A program made the translations under genes and the position numbers. A DNA stretch of 64,000 bases from Sphingomonas abietis. Its GTDB lineage: Bacteria > Pseudomonadota > Alphaproteobacteria > Sphingomonadales > Sphingomonadaceae. The notes under the pieces are model-generated. The model had not been told where the DNA came from, searched no databases, and saw nothing but the letters and a program-made list of their open reading frames with translations. The DNA is taken from the NCBI RefSeq assembly GCF_027625475.1, contig NZ_CP115174.1, forward strand, positions 620,001-684,000, written 5' to 3'. This document shows, one piece after another, positions 18,021 through 27,247 of this stretch (position 1 is the stretch's first letter; every line of letters begins with the position of its first letter).

Positions 18021-19151
18021 ATGTATAACCGCAGATTCAAGAGCATATTGCTCTCGGGATTATCCGCTTCGGCGGCGATCCTGATGGGCAGCGCGGGCCA
18101 CGCGCAGACGACGAGCGCAACCGGCACCGCCGCCGGTACGATCGTCAACAACACGGCCAGCGTCTCCTACTCGGTCGGCGGCACGCCGCAGACCGCGCAG
18201 TCCAACACCGCGACGTTCGTGGTCGATAAGAAGGTCAACCTGACCGTCGCCGAACTGGGTGGCACCGACACCCAGACCGCACTCGGCGCGACGGACCAGG
18301 TGACCACCTTCACCGTCACCAACCTGACCAACGCGATCCAGGATTTCCGCCTCACCGCGGATCAGCAGAGCGTGTCGATCCCGATCCTGGGCGTCGACAA
18401 TTTCGATGTCACCAATGTCCGGATCTTCGTCGATTCCAACGGCAACGGCGTCTATGACGCGGGCGTCGACACCCGCTCCTATATCGACGAACTGGCCCCC
18501 GACGCGACCGCGACCGTGTTCATCGTCGCCGACGTGCCGAACGCGCCGGGCGAGAATGTCGCGATCGTGTCGCTGAACGCCATCGCGGCGGCCGGCGGGA
18601 CGAGCGGCTCGCTGGGATCGGATCTCGTCGCCACCTCGACGCTGACGCCGGATTCGCCGACCACCGTCGATATCGTGTTCGCCGACGGCGGCGGCATCGG
18701 CGATCTGCCGCGCAACGGCCAGGCCCGCGCGTTCGACGCCTACCAGATCTCGACCGCGGCGGTCACCATGACCAAATCGGCCGTCGTGATCTCCGATCCC
18801 TATGATCTCGCGGTCAATCCCAAGGCGATTCCGGGCGCGACGATCCGTTACTGCATGATCGTCAGCAATGCCGGCCCGGGCGCCGCGACCGCGGTGAACG
18901 TCACCGACTCGCTGCCGGCCAACGTCACCTTCGTCTCGGGCTCGCTGAATGTCGGCGGCACCGGTGCCGGCGGCGTCTGCGGTGCGGGCGGCACCCAGGA
19001 GGATGACGACGCGGTCGGGCCGGACGAGAGCGATCCGAATGGCGGCTCGTTCGACGGCACGACGGTGCGGGCAATGCTGCCGCTGCTGGCGGCGCCGGTG
19101 CTCGGCATCCCCGTTCCGCTCGCCGTGACCTTCCTCGCGACGATCAACTAA
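18021..19151 (+). CDS. secreted protein with SN-module, Ca-loop and DUF11 domain
   Basis: 376 residues. The signal peptide (1-28) ends GSAGHAQ. An N-terminal module GTIVNNTASVSYSVGGTPQT (39-58) continues to SNTATFVV and is clearly paralogous to the module of the operon's first protein. The loop DSNGNGVYDAGVD (138-150) matches that protein's DVDGDGRYDPSVD. A C-terminal DUF11 domain (about 250-320) contains VVISDP, then PKAIPGATIRYCMIVSNAGP and TDSLPANVTFVSGSL. A GAGGVCGAGGTQEDDD stretch follows, with a second Cys after the one in YCMIV. No membrane anchor or LPXTG-like signal is visible; how it is held at the surface is unknown. Confidence 0.78.
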   Translation: MYNRRFKSILLSGLSASAAILMGSAGHAQTTSATGTAAGTIVNNTASVSYSVGGTPQTAQSNTATFVVDKKVNLTVAELGGTDTQTALGATDQVTTFTVTNLTNAIQDFRLTADQQSVSIPILGVDNFDVTNVRIFVDSNGNGVYDAGVDTRSYIDELAPDATATVFIVADVPNAPGENVAIVSLNAIAAAGGTSGSLGSDLVATSTLTPDSPTTVDIVFADGGGIGDLPRNGQARAFDAYQISTAAVTMTKSAVVISDPYDLAVNPKAIPGATIRYCMIVSNAGPGAATAVNVTDSLPANVTFVSGSLNVGGTGAGGVCGAGGTQEDDDAVGPDESDPNGGSFDGTTVRAMLPLLAAPVLGIPVPLAVTFLATIN

Positions 19152-19227
19152 AAGCCAGTCTTTTCAGGCTTTTCGTTCCACCAAACCGGCACGCGTCGCC
19201 AAGGCGCGTGCCGGCAAGGGACCCTGT

Positions 19228-22200
19228 ATGTCCGATTTCCGGAAGATTTTCCGCCGTGCTTCGCTCGGCCTGGGCCTCGCCACCGCCGCCGTCCCCGTGA
19301 CGACGGCGCTGTCGGCGCCTGTCAGCAATACCGCGAGCATCCATTACACGATCAACGGCCTCGACCGGACGGTGAGCTCCAACACCGTCTCGACCGAGGA
19401 TGTGATCGCCAAGCGGCCGACGACGCTGAGTTTCCGTCAGCTTCCAGACGGTTACAAACTGCACGACATGAAGTGCGACACCTCGCCGACGATCATGTTC
19501 ACGCCGTCACCGGTGAACGTGGCCGAACTCGCGGCGTCCGCACCGCTCGAGTCATTTGACGTCTTCAACCCGGAAATCATCGTCATCGACAGCCAGGGCG
19601 GCAATCACGATCCGCTGGTCCGCGAGACGGTGACGATCACCGCCGATTTCGACGGGCACAGCCACCCGGTTCCGCTGCTGGAGACCGGCCCCGATACCGG
19701 CGTGTTCGCCGGCGCCTTCCCCGGCATCGGTTCGCCGGTGGACGACGCGCTCAAGGCCTGCGATCCGTCCGGCGAGCTGAGCCGCAACGGCACCGTCAAG
19801 ATCAGCTTCACCGAAGACGAATATAGCTATGGCTCCACCGCCACGCTGCTGATCGATCCGACCGGCTACACCTTCGATTCCCGCACCGGCACGGTGATCG
19901 ACGGTGCCACCGTCTCGATCGTCAACGATGCGACCGGCCAGCCGGCGGCCGTGATCGGCGAGGACGGCAAGAGCGTCTATCCCTCCACCGTCATCTCCGG
20001 CCAGACCGCGACCGACTCCAGCGGTCACGTCTATCCGGCCAGCCCCGGCAAATATCGCTTCCCGCTCCTGGCCCCCGGCCGATATCATCTGGTGATCACG
20101 CCACCGGGCCAATATACGGTGCCGTCCACCGCCTCGCCCACCGCGATCGCCAAGCTGCCCAACACGGTCGGCGGCTATATCATCAGCGATGCGTCCTACG
20201 AGAAGCCGTTCGATCTGACGGATCCCGCGCCGCTCGAAGTCGACGTGCCGATGGATGCCGCCCGCGACGGGCAGTTGCTGCTCGAGAAGACCGCGTCGCT
20301 GGATGTCGCGTCACCGGGCGATTTCGTCCAGTATCGCCTCAATATCACCAACAAGAGCAGCGCGGACGCGAGCGGCGTCACGATCACCGATACGCTGCCG
20401 ATCGGGCTGCGCTATCGCGCCGGATCGACGCGCGGCGTCTCGGGCAACAGCGTGTCGAGCGCCGTCACCCAGCCCGATGTCTCGGGGGACGGCCGCCGGC
20501 TGACCTTCACGGTGCCGACGCTGGCCGCCGGTGCCTCCACCCAGCTCAGCTATGTCGTCGCGATCGCGCCCGGTGCGCCGGTCGGCGAGGCGATCAACCA
20601 CGCCGTCGCGGCGGGCGCCTCGATCACCAGCAACGATGCCAGCGCCTCGGTGCGCATCCGTCCGCTGCTGTTCACCGATGCGCTGACCATCATCGGCCGC
20701 GTCACCGAAGGCGATTGCGGCTCGCCCGAGCGCGGCCGCAAGGGCGTGCCCGGAATCCGCCTGCTGATGGAGGACGGCACCATCGTCGTCACCGATCGCG
20801 ACGGCCTCTACCATTTCGAGGGCGCCAAGCCCGGCACCCATGTCGTTCAGATCGATACCAATTCCGTCTCCCGCGCATTCGCGCCGGTGGCTTGCGACCT
20901 CGATAGCCGCCAGGCCCGCAGCCCGATCTCGCGCTTCGTGGAAGGTGGCGGCGGCAGCCTCCAGCGCGTCGATTTCCAGCTCCGCCGCACCGGCGCCGAG
21001 AGCGAGGCGAACAGCGCGCTGCCGATCGACGTCGCCAGCGACGGCGATGCCGCCGGCAACCGCGAGGATTGGCTGGCGATCGCGACGCCGGGCGTCGACT
21101 GGATGTTCCCGCTGGCCGATCACAATCCGCGCGCGCCGGCGCTGCGCGTCGTCATCAAGCATCTGCCGGGGCAGCGCGTGGCGCTCACCGTCAACGGCGC
21201 CCCGGTCGATCCGCTGTCCTTCGACGGCACCGACAGCGACGACAAGCGTGGCGTCGCCGTCTCGCGCTGGACCGGCCTGCCGATGCAGGACCGCGACAAT
21301 GTGCTGGAAGCCCGCGTGCTCGATGCCTCGGGCAGGCTGGTGACCACGCTGACCCGCACCGTCCATTATGCCAATGCCGCCGCGCATGTCAGCTATGTTC
21401 CTGAAAAGTCGAAGCTTGTTGCCGATGGCCTGACCCGCCCGCTGATCGCGGTGCGCGTCACCGATCGCGACGGCAAGCCGGTTCGCGCCGGCACGATCAT
21501 CCCGTTCCGGGTCGATCAGCCCTACACCGCCGCGCAGGAAGTCGCCGCCCAGCAGGGCCGCCAGCTCGCCGGCCTCGATCGTGCCGCCGCGACCGCGCGC
21601 GTGGTCGGCGACGACGGTCTCGCCTTCGTCGCGCTCGAGCCGACCATGCAGGCCGGCGAAGTGCATGTCGTGGTCAGCCTGCGCGATGGCGACAAGGAAA
21701 CGAACACCGATTTCAAGGCGTGGCTCGCCGCGATGCAGAAGGATTGGGTCGTCGTCGGCTTCGGCAAGGGCACCGCCGGCTATTCGATGCTCAAGAAGCA
21801 CTCCGAATCCGTGCCCGGCGGTCGGCATGATGTCACCACCGATGGCCAGCTCGCTTTCTATGCCAAGGGCCGGATCAAGGGCTCCTGGCTGATCACCATC
21901 GCCTATGACTCGGCCAAGACGCGCGATCTCGATCGCGGCCTGCTCGGCCAGATCGATCCCGATCGCTACTACACCGTCTATGGCGACGGCACCCAGCAGA
22001 GCTACGACGCCTCGACCTCGCGCAAGCTCTATCTCCGCCTGGAACGCCGCGATTTCTACGCGCTGTTCGGCGATTTCGAGACCGGCATGACCGAGACCAA
22101 GCTCGCCCGCTACAGCCGCACGCTGAACGGCGTGAAGGCGCAATATCAGGGCAATCACCTGATGTTCACCGCCTTTGCCGCCAATGACGACCAGCTCTAC

Positions 22201-24255
22201 GGGCGCGACGAGATCCGCGGCAACGGCCTGTCCGGCCCCTATCGTCTCTCGGCCAGCGGCATCGTCGTCAACAGCGACCAGGTGACGATCGAGACGCGCG
22301 ATCGCTTCCGCTCCGAGAAGATCGTCGACAGCAAGCAGATGACCCGCCACATCGATTACGACATCGATCCGGATGCCGGCACGCTGCGCTTCCGCGAGCC
22401 GATCCTCAGCCGCGACACCGATCTCAACCCGATCTACATCGTGGTCGACTACGAAACCTACGGCCGCAGCCGCAAGCTTGCCGCCGGTGGCCGCGCCGCG
22501 GTCAAGCTGTTCCACGGCCGGGTCGAGGCGGGCGCCAGCGTGCTGCGCGACGAGACGCTGAGCAAGGCGACGGTCGCCGGCGTCGATCTCAAGATCCATG
22601 TCGACAGCAAGACCGAGATCCGCGCCGAGGGTGCCACCGGCGGGCGTGACGGGCTGGGCAACGGCAAGGCCTATCTCGCCGAGTTCGAGCATCATGACAG
22701 CCGGATCGACATGCTCGCTTATTCCCAGCAGCAGGATGAGGATTTCGGCCTGGGCCAGCAGAATTTCGGCGAGGCCGGCACCAGCAAGAGCGGCATCGAC
22801 GGCCGGCTGCGCATCACCGAGAAGCTGAATTTCGTCGGATCGGGCTGGTATCAGCGCGATCTGGACGGATCGGCGAAGCGGTTCGCGCTCGACACCAAGC
22901 TCGAATATCGCCGGAAGACCGGCACCGTCTTCGCCGGCGCGCAGATCGCCTCCGATCGCACGATCGGCGATGCCAAGCGGGATTCGCGCCTGCTCACCTT
23001 CGGCGGCAGCCAGAATTTCTTCAACAACAAGGTGGTCGTCACCGGCCAGACCCAGATCGCGATCGGTGGCATGGACAGCAGCGTCGATTTCCCGGTGCGC
23101 CACCAGGTCGATGTCGCATGGCGCATCACCAAGGGCATCCGCCTGATCGGCACCGAGGAGATTGCCGAGGGCGATAAATATAAGGCGCACAGCACCCGCA
23201 TCGGCTTCGATGTCGCACCGTGGACGGGCGCGCGCCTGCTCAGCACGCTGAACCAGCAAGCGATCGGTGAAAACGGCCCGCGCACCTTCGCGCAATATGG
23301 GCTCAGCCAATCGCTGCCGCTCGGCCATGGCTGGTCGGTCGATGGCACCGTGGATGCGAGCAGCACGGTGAAGGGCACGATCGCGCCGACCGACCTGGTC
23401 AACCCCTTCCAGCCGGTCTCCTCGGGCACCACCATCTCGGGCACCGACCAGGAGGATGGAGACTATAAGGCGATCACCGGCGGCCTGACCTATCGTTCGG
23501 AGGCATGGTCCTGGAACGGCCGCGCCGAATATCGCCTCTCGGATCTGTCGAAGCGCTGGGGCTTCACCTCCAACATGCTGCGCACGCTGGGGCAGGGCAA
23601 GACGCTGGCATCGAGCGTGCGCATCTACAAGGTGAAGGAGGATGACGGCGGCAAGGTCTCCTTCGCCAGCGCCGATCTCGCCTTCGCGATGCGGCCACTC
23701 GACAGCCGCTGGTCCCTTCTCGAGCGGCTGGAGCTGCGCCATGAGGGGGCCAATGGTTCGGCGACCAGCAACAATGCGCTGGCGGTGCCCACCTTCGCGC
23801 AGGGCGACGATACCACCACGCGCATCATCAACAACATCGCGGTCAATTATCGCACGGGGGCCGAGGGAGACGGCCACGGGCTGGAGGTAAGCCTCTATTA
23901 TGGCGCCAAATATGTCCGCGGGCGCTATTCGGACGATGTCTATCAGGGCTTCATCGATGTGATCGGCTTGGAGATCCGCAAGGATGTCGGTACGCATTTC
24001 GATGTCGGCGTGGCGGGCAGCGTGCAACATGCCTGGACGGACAAGGCGGTGTCCTTCTCGGCCGGCCCCTCGATCGGCGTGTCGCCGGGCCGCAACATGT
24101 GGATCACCGCCGGCTACAACGTCACCGGCTATCGCGATCATGATTATCAGGATGCGCGCTACACGCGGCAGGGGCCTTATGTCACCATGCGGTTGAAGTT
24201 CGATCAGCTCTCGCTCGGCGATGCCGGGCGGGCGCTCCGGGGGGCGGTGCGATGA
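19228..24255 (+). CDS. giant outer-membrane surface protein: Ig-like/DUF11/SdrB-like modules plus C-terminal beta-barrel
   Basis: 1675 residues. A signal peptide (about 1-30) leads into a short copy of the operon's SN module (NTASIHYTINGLDRTVSSN, 34-52). About 80-210 is a beta domain with LETGPDTGVFAGAFPGI (151-167). Residues 210-300 look like a prealbumin or SdrB-type fold ending in PGRYHLVITPPG. A DUF11 domain spans about 348-475 (SPGDFVQYRLNITNKS), and a second SdrB/CNA-B-like domain about 485-590 (GVPGIRLLMEDG, DRDGLYHFEGAKPG). A further sandwich precedes a Big_1-like domain at about 725-825. From about 870 onward the sequence alternates like a long outer-membrane barrel (RKLYLRLERRDFYALFGDFE) up to YVTMRLKFDQLSL near the C-terminus. 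No TonB plug is seen. The stop overlaps the next ATG. Confidence 0.78.
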   Translation: MSDFRKIFRRASLGLGLATAAVPVTTALSAPVSNTASIHYTINGLDRTVSSNTVSTEDVIAKRPTTLSFRQLPDGYKLHDMKCDTSPTIMFTPSPVNVAELAASAPLESFDVFNPEIIVIDSQGGNHDPLVRETVTITADFDGHSHPVPLLETGPDTGVFAGAFPGIGSPVDDALKACDPSGELSRNGTVKISFTEDEYSYGSTATLLIDPTGYTFDSRTGTVIDGATVSIVNDATGQPAAVIGEDGKSVYPSTVISGQTATDSSGHVYPASPGKYRFPLLAPGRYHLVITPPGQYTVPSTASPTAIAKLPNTVGGYIISDASYEKPFDLTDPAPLEVDVPMDAARDGQLLLEKTASLDVASPGDFVQYRLNITNKSSADASGVTITDTLPIGLRYRAGSTRGVSGNSVSSAVTQPDVSGDGRRLTFTVPTLAAGASTQLSYVVAIAPGAPVGEAINHAVAAGASITSNDASASVRIRPLLFTDALTIIGRVTEGDCGSPERGRKGVPGIRLLMEDGTIVVTDRDGLYHFEGAKPGTHVVQIDTNSVSRAFAPVACDLDSRQARSPISRFVEGGGGSLQRVDFQLRRTGAESEANSALPIDVASDGDAAGNREDWLAIATPGVDWMFPLADHNPRAPALRVVIKHLPGQRVALTVNGAPVDPLSFDGTDSDDKRGVAVSRWTGLPMQDRDNVLEARVLDASGRLVTTLTRTVHYANAAAHVSYVPEKSKLVADGLTRPLIAVRVTDRDGKPVRAGTIIPFRVDQPYTAAQEVAAQQGRQLAGLDRAAATARVVGDDGLAFVALEPTMQAGEVHVVVSLRDGDKETNTDFKAWLAAMQKDWVVVGFGKGTAGYSMLKKHSESVPGGRHDVTTDGQLAFYAKGRIKGSWLITIAYDSAKTRDLDRGLLGQIDPDRYYTVYGDGTQQSYDASTSRKLYLRLERRDFYALFGDFETGMTETKLARYSRTLNGVKAQYQGNHLMFTAFAANDDQLYGRDEIRGNGLSGPYRLSASGIVVNSDQVTIETRDRFRSEKIVDSKQMTRHIDYDIDPDAGTLRFREPILSRDTDLNPIYIVVDYETYGRSRKLAAGGRAAVKLFHGRVEAGASVLRDETLSKATVAGVDLKIHVDSKTEIRAEGATGGRDGLGNGKAYLAEFEHHDSRIDMLAYSQQQDEDFGLGQQNFGEAGTSKSGIDGRLRITEKLNFVGSGWYQRDLDGSAKRFALDTKLEYRRKTGTVFAGAQIASDRTIGDAKRDSRLLTFGGSQNFFNNKVVVTGQTQIAIGGMDSSVDFPVRHQVDVAWRITKGIRLIGTEEIAEGDKYKAHSTRIGFDVAPWTGARLLSTLNQQAIGENGPRTFAQYGLSQSLPLGHGWSVDGTVDASSTVKGTIAPTDLVNPFQPVSSGTTISGTDQEDGDYKAITGGLTYRSEAWSWNGRAEYRLSDLSKRWGFTSNMLRTLGQGKTLASSVRIYKVKEDDGGKVSFASADLAFAMRPLDSRWSLLERLELRHEGANGSATSNNALAVPTFAQGDDTTTRIINNIAVNYRTGAEGDGHGLEVSLYYGAKYVRGRYSDDVYQGFIDVIGLEIRKDVGTHFDVGVAGSVQHAWTDKAVSFSAGPSIGVSPGRNMWITAGYNVTGYRDHDYQDARYTRQGPYVTMRLKFDQLSLGDAGRALRGAVR

Positions 24256-24794
24256 GCAACCTGCGTGTCTTCATCCTGCTGGGCGGCGCGCTGCTGGCGA
24301 TGCTGGTTCCGGCGGCAGGCCGGGCGGCCAACCCGCTGACCGTGGTCAAGACGATGACGGTGGTGTCCGATCCGCTCAACGAGACGCTGCCCAAGGCGAT
24401 TCCCGGCGCGCTGCTCGATTATACCGACACCATCACCAATCCCACCGGCGGCGCGAGCAACGTCACCGGCATCGCCTTTGCCGATGCGATCCCGGCCAAG
24501 ACCAAGCTGATCGTCACCGATCTCAACGGATCGGGCAGCGGGCCGGTGGTGTTCAGCGACGGCGGCCTGATCCTCGGTCTGCTCGGCAGCAACCTGACGT
24601 ACAGCTATTCGGGGCTCGGCAGCACCACCGACAGGCTCGATTTCTCGAACGATAACGGCGCCCACTGGGATTATGTGCCGGTGGCCGATGCGGATGGGGC
24701 CGATGGAGCGGTCACCAATATCCGGGTCCGGCCCTCCGGCACGCAGGCGGTGGGCAGCTATTTCCGGATCCGGTTCCGGGTGGAAGTGAGGTAG
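24252..24794 (+). CDS. secreted single-domain DUF11-like protein, last gene of the operon
   Basis: 180 residues, with the start ATG overlapping the stop of the giant barrel gene (ATGA). The signal peptide (about 1-26) ends AAGRAA. The mature protein is one DUF11-like domain: VVSDPLNETLPKAIPGALLD, then YTDTITNPTGG and a C-terminal YFRIRFRVEVR. Its first half matches the C-terminal domain of the protein at 18021 (VV-SDP....PKAIPGA...Y.....N), so it is probably a duplicated and liberated domain. Tight coupling to the barrel gene suggests equimolar production, perhaps as a barrel plug or surface partner. That is inference. Confidence 0.76.
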   Translation: MSNLRVFILLGGALLAMLVPAAGRAANPLTVVKTMTVVSDPLNETLPKAIPGALLDYTDTITNPTGGASNVTGIAFADAIPAKTKLIVTDLNGSGSGPVVFSDGGLILGLLGSNLTYSYSGLGSTTDRLDFSNDNGAHWDYVPVADADGADGAVTNIRVRPSGTQAVGSYFRIRFRVEVR

Positions 24795-24846
24795 ATCGCG
24801 AATATTCTCCACGAGATGGCTGGTTTCGGCCCGATCCCCGCCGGAA

Positions 24847-24874
24847 CCGGCCGCCCCCCGATGGGGGGGGCCGG
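24847..24874 (+). terminator. strong GC hairpin after the DUF11 operon
   Basis: CCGGCC pairs with GGCCGG, and CCCCCC with GGGGGG (one bulged G), around a GAT loop, 52 bases after the operon's last stop. No T-run follows, so termination may depend on Rho. Confidence 0.5.
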
Positions 24875-25014
24875 GGCGCGCCGCGTGACACAGCGCGCTC
24901 CGGCCTGACGGAACGGTCGTGCCAGGCTTTGCTGTGCTTTCCCGTCGGGCCGACACCCCGACTATCGACCAAAGTCTGGCGTCGTGGACGGTGGGAGGCC
25001 GTGCATGATGACCG

Positions 25015-25026
25015 GCGGTTAACCGC
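25015..25026. promoter_or_regulatory. perfect palindrome GCGGTTAACCGC before the GGDEF-EAL gene
   Basis: A 12-base perfect dyad ending 31 bases before the GTG of the c-di-GMP gene. Its placement fits an operator or a 5' untranslated hairpin; no cognate regulator can be named. Confidence 0.4.
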
Positions 25027-25057
25027 GCGCGCGCAGATCATCGGAAAGGAGCGATAG

Positions 25058-27040
25058 GTGCTGAAGCGTTTGGGCCTCTGGATGCGATTCTCGGATGAGC
25101 CCAACGTCGTTTTGGCTCAGTATCGGGAATTGAAGCGGCAGGTGCCGCTGCTCTACGCATTGCTGACGGTCAATGCGTGCGCGGTCGCCTATACCCATTG
25201 GTCGGTGGCGCCGGGCTGGCTGACGATCGGGCTGGACGGCTTGCTGGTCGCGGTCTGCGGCATCCGCATCCTGCGCTGGATATTCGCCGAAGGCGACGAG
25301 GCGATCTCGGTGGAAGAGGCGCGACGGCAATTGATCCGCACCACCATCCTGGCGGGCGTGCTCGGCGTCGCCTTCGTCTGCTGGTCGCTGCTGCTCGATC
25401 GCTATGGCGGGCCGATCGAGCGCGCGCATGTCGCCCTGTTCATCGCGGTGACGGTGATCGGCTGCATCTTCTGCCTCGCCAACCTGCCGCAGGCGGCGAT
25501 GCTGGTGACGGCGGTCGTCACCATCCCCTATCTCGCTTATTATCTGGTCCAGGGCAGCCCGGTGTTCACCGCGATGGCGTTCAACATCGCGCTCGTCACC
25601 GCGGTGATGATCCGCGCTTTGCTCAACAGCTTCGCCGGCTTCGGCACGCTGATCCGATCGAAGGACCGGCTGGCCGCCAAGCAGGCGGAGGCCGAGCGGC
25701 TCGGCGCCGAAAATGCCCGGCTGGCGCACACCGATGCGCTCACCGGCCTGCCCAATCGCCGCCATTTCTTCGCCGAGTTCGATCGCCTGCTCGCCGATGC
25801 GCGGCGGCAGGGCCGGCAGATCGCGGTCGGCGTGCTCGATCTCGATCGCTTCAAGCCGGTCAACGACACCTATGGCCATGTGCTGGGCGACCGGCTGCTG
25901 ATGGAGGTCGGCCAGCGGCTGGCGGAGGCGTCCAGCGATACGATGCTGCTGGCCCGGCTCGGCGGCGACGAGTTCGGCATCCTGCTCACCGCCGATATCG
26001 ACCAGACCTGCGCGATCGGCCAGGCGGTGTGCGACCGGCTGTCGCGCGCCTTCCTGATCGACGAGCAGCGCATCCAGCTCGGCTGTTCGGCGGGCTTCGC
26101 GATCTTCCCGCAGGCCGGCGAGACCGTCCACGAGCTGTTCGATCGTTCCGATTATGCGCTCTACCACGTCAAATCGACCGATCGCGGCCGCTGTGCCTTG
26201 TTCTCGCACGAGCATGAGACGCTGATCCGATCCGAGCGCGCGGTCGAATCCGCGCTCCAGACCGCCGATCTCGAATCCGAGCTGCACGTCCGCTTCCAGC
26301 CGATCCTCTGCACCCACAGCGGCACGGTGTTCGGGGTCGAAGCGCTCGGCCGCTGGACCAGTGCCACGATCGGCCATGTCAGCCCGGAACGCTTCATCAC
26401 CACCGCCGAGCGAATCGGCGTGATCCATGCGATTACGCTCATCCTGTTCCGCAAGGCGCTGCGCGATTTCGCGCGGATGCCCGAGACGATCGGCCTGTCC
26501 TTCAATCTCTCCGCGCACGACATCGTCTCGCCCAACACCATCTCGATCCTGATCCGCATGGTGGAGAGCGCCGGCATCGACCCCAAGCGGATCACCTTCG
26601 AGCTGACCGAGACCGCGCTGCTGCGCGATTTCGATGCGGCGGTGCGCGGCATCCGGGCGCTGCGGGCGCTCGGGATGCGGATCGCGCTCGACGATTTCGG
26701 CAGCGGCTATTCGAGCCTCGGCTATCTGCGCCGGCTGCCGCTCGACAAGGTCAAGGTCGATCGCAGCTTCATCGCCGACATGGACGAGGCCTCGGGCCGC
26801 AACATCATCACCGCCATCCTCGGCCTGTGCCAGACGCTGGAGCTCGATTGCATCGTCGAGGGCGTCGAGACCGAGGCGCAGCTGCGATCCTTGCGCGATC
26901 TCGGCTATCGCATGGCGCAGGGCTATCTGTTCGCGCGGCCGATGGACCTCGGCGAATTCCTCGCCTGGATGCGCCGCCAGCCGGTCAGCACGCCCGATAT
27001 CGAGCCGAAGGCGCTGCCGACGCTGCGCGTTGTCGCCTGA
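25058..27040 (+). CDS. membrane-bound GGDEF-EAL protein (c-di-GMP turnover)
   Basis: 660 residues from GTG 25058, with AAAGGAG six bases upstream. An N-terminal part (about 30-200) has five or six membrane spans and no recognised sensor domain. A short coiled linker (about 200-222) follows. The diguanylate cyclase domain begins at HTDALTGLPNRR and keeps an intact GGDEF (302-306). The EAL domain keeps EAL (428-430), NLSA (483-486), ELTET (515-519), DDFGSGYSSL (545-554), KVKVDRSF, EGVET (601-605) and QGYLFARP. Both catalytic sites therefore appear complete, and it could synthesise and degrade c-di-GMP. Typical outputs are the motile/sessile switch and surface polymers. It stands alone behind a palindrome; a role in controlling the preceding surface operon is possible but unproven. 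Confidence 0.93.
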   Translation: MLKRLGLWMRFSDEPNVVLAQYRELKRQVPLLYALLTVNACAVAYTHWSVAPGWLTIGLDGLLVAVCGIRILRWIFAEGDEAISVEEARRQLIRTTILAGVLGVAFVCWSLLLDRYGGPIERAHVALFIAVTVIGCIFCLANLPQAAMLVTAVVTIPYLAYYLVQGSPVFTAMAFNIALVTAVMIRALLNSFAGFGTLIRSKDRLAAKQAEAERLGAENARLAHTDALTGLPNRRHFFAEFDRLLADARRQGRQIAVGVLDLDRFKPVNDTYGHVLGDRLLMEVGQRLAEASSDTMLLARLGGDEFGILLTADIDQTCAIGQAVCDRLSRAFLIDEQRIQLGCSAGFAIFPQAGETVHELFDRSDYALYHVKSTDRGRCALFSHEHETLIRSERAVESALQTADLESELHVRFQPILCTHSGTVFGVEALGRWTSATIGHVSPERFITTAERIGVIHAITLILFRKALRDFARMPETIGLSFNLSAHDIVSPNTISILIRMVESAGIDPKRITFELTETALLRDFDAAVRGIRALRALGMRIALDDFGSGYSSLGYLRRLPLDKVKVDRSFIADMDEASGRNIITAILGLCQTLELDCIVEGVETEAQLRSLRDLGYRMAQGYLFARPMDLGEFLAWMRRQPVSTPDIEPKALPTLRVVA

Positions 27041-27177
27041 GCGGGCAGACCTGCGGAAATCGGTTTTCCGGCCGGCCATGCCATGTTTTGCCTATGTCCG
27101 AGGCCGATCGCATCGATCCGGGCCGACCTGTCGCAGCGGACCCTCCAGCATCACCCCCGATGCCCCGCCTTACTCTC

Positions 27178-27193
27178 CTCGTAATCTTACGAG
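27178..27193. promoter_or_regulatory. inverted repeat CTCGTAATCTTACGAG
   Basis: Two perfect 7-base arms (CTCGTAA / TTACGAG) with a 2-base spacer, 54 bases upstream of the small gene at 27248. It is AT-richer than its surroundings and operator-like. Confidence 0.5.
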
Positions 27194-27247
27194 TTTGCGC
27201 CTCCGGTCGCTTGATAGAGAAGCCGCAGCCCGTTCCGGAGGGTTTAC

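Noticed and set aside
20311..24141. A 1276-codon open frame antisense to the giant barrel gene
   Set aside because: It is a shadow caused by GC bias at third positions: the translation is Arg/Asp/Ala/His-rich low complexity with no signal, motif or ribosome site. The sense frame has a signal peptide and ordered domains.
19228..24255. TonB-dependent receptor or classical autotransporter
   Set aside because: There is no TonB box or plug. The barrel-like region is far larger than an autotransporter translocator, and no passenger cleavage site is seen.
24847..24874. G-quadruplex in the G8 run
   Set aside because: The run is one arm of a perfect hairpin with the facing C run; there are not four separate G tracts.
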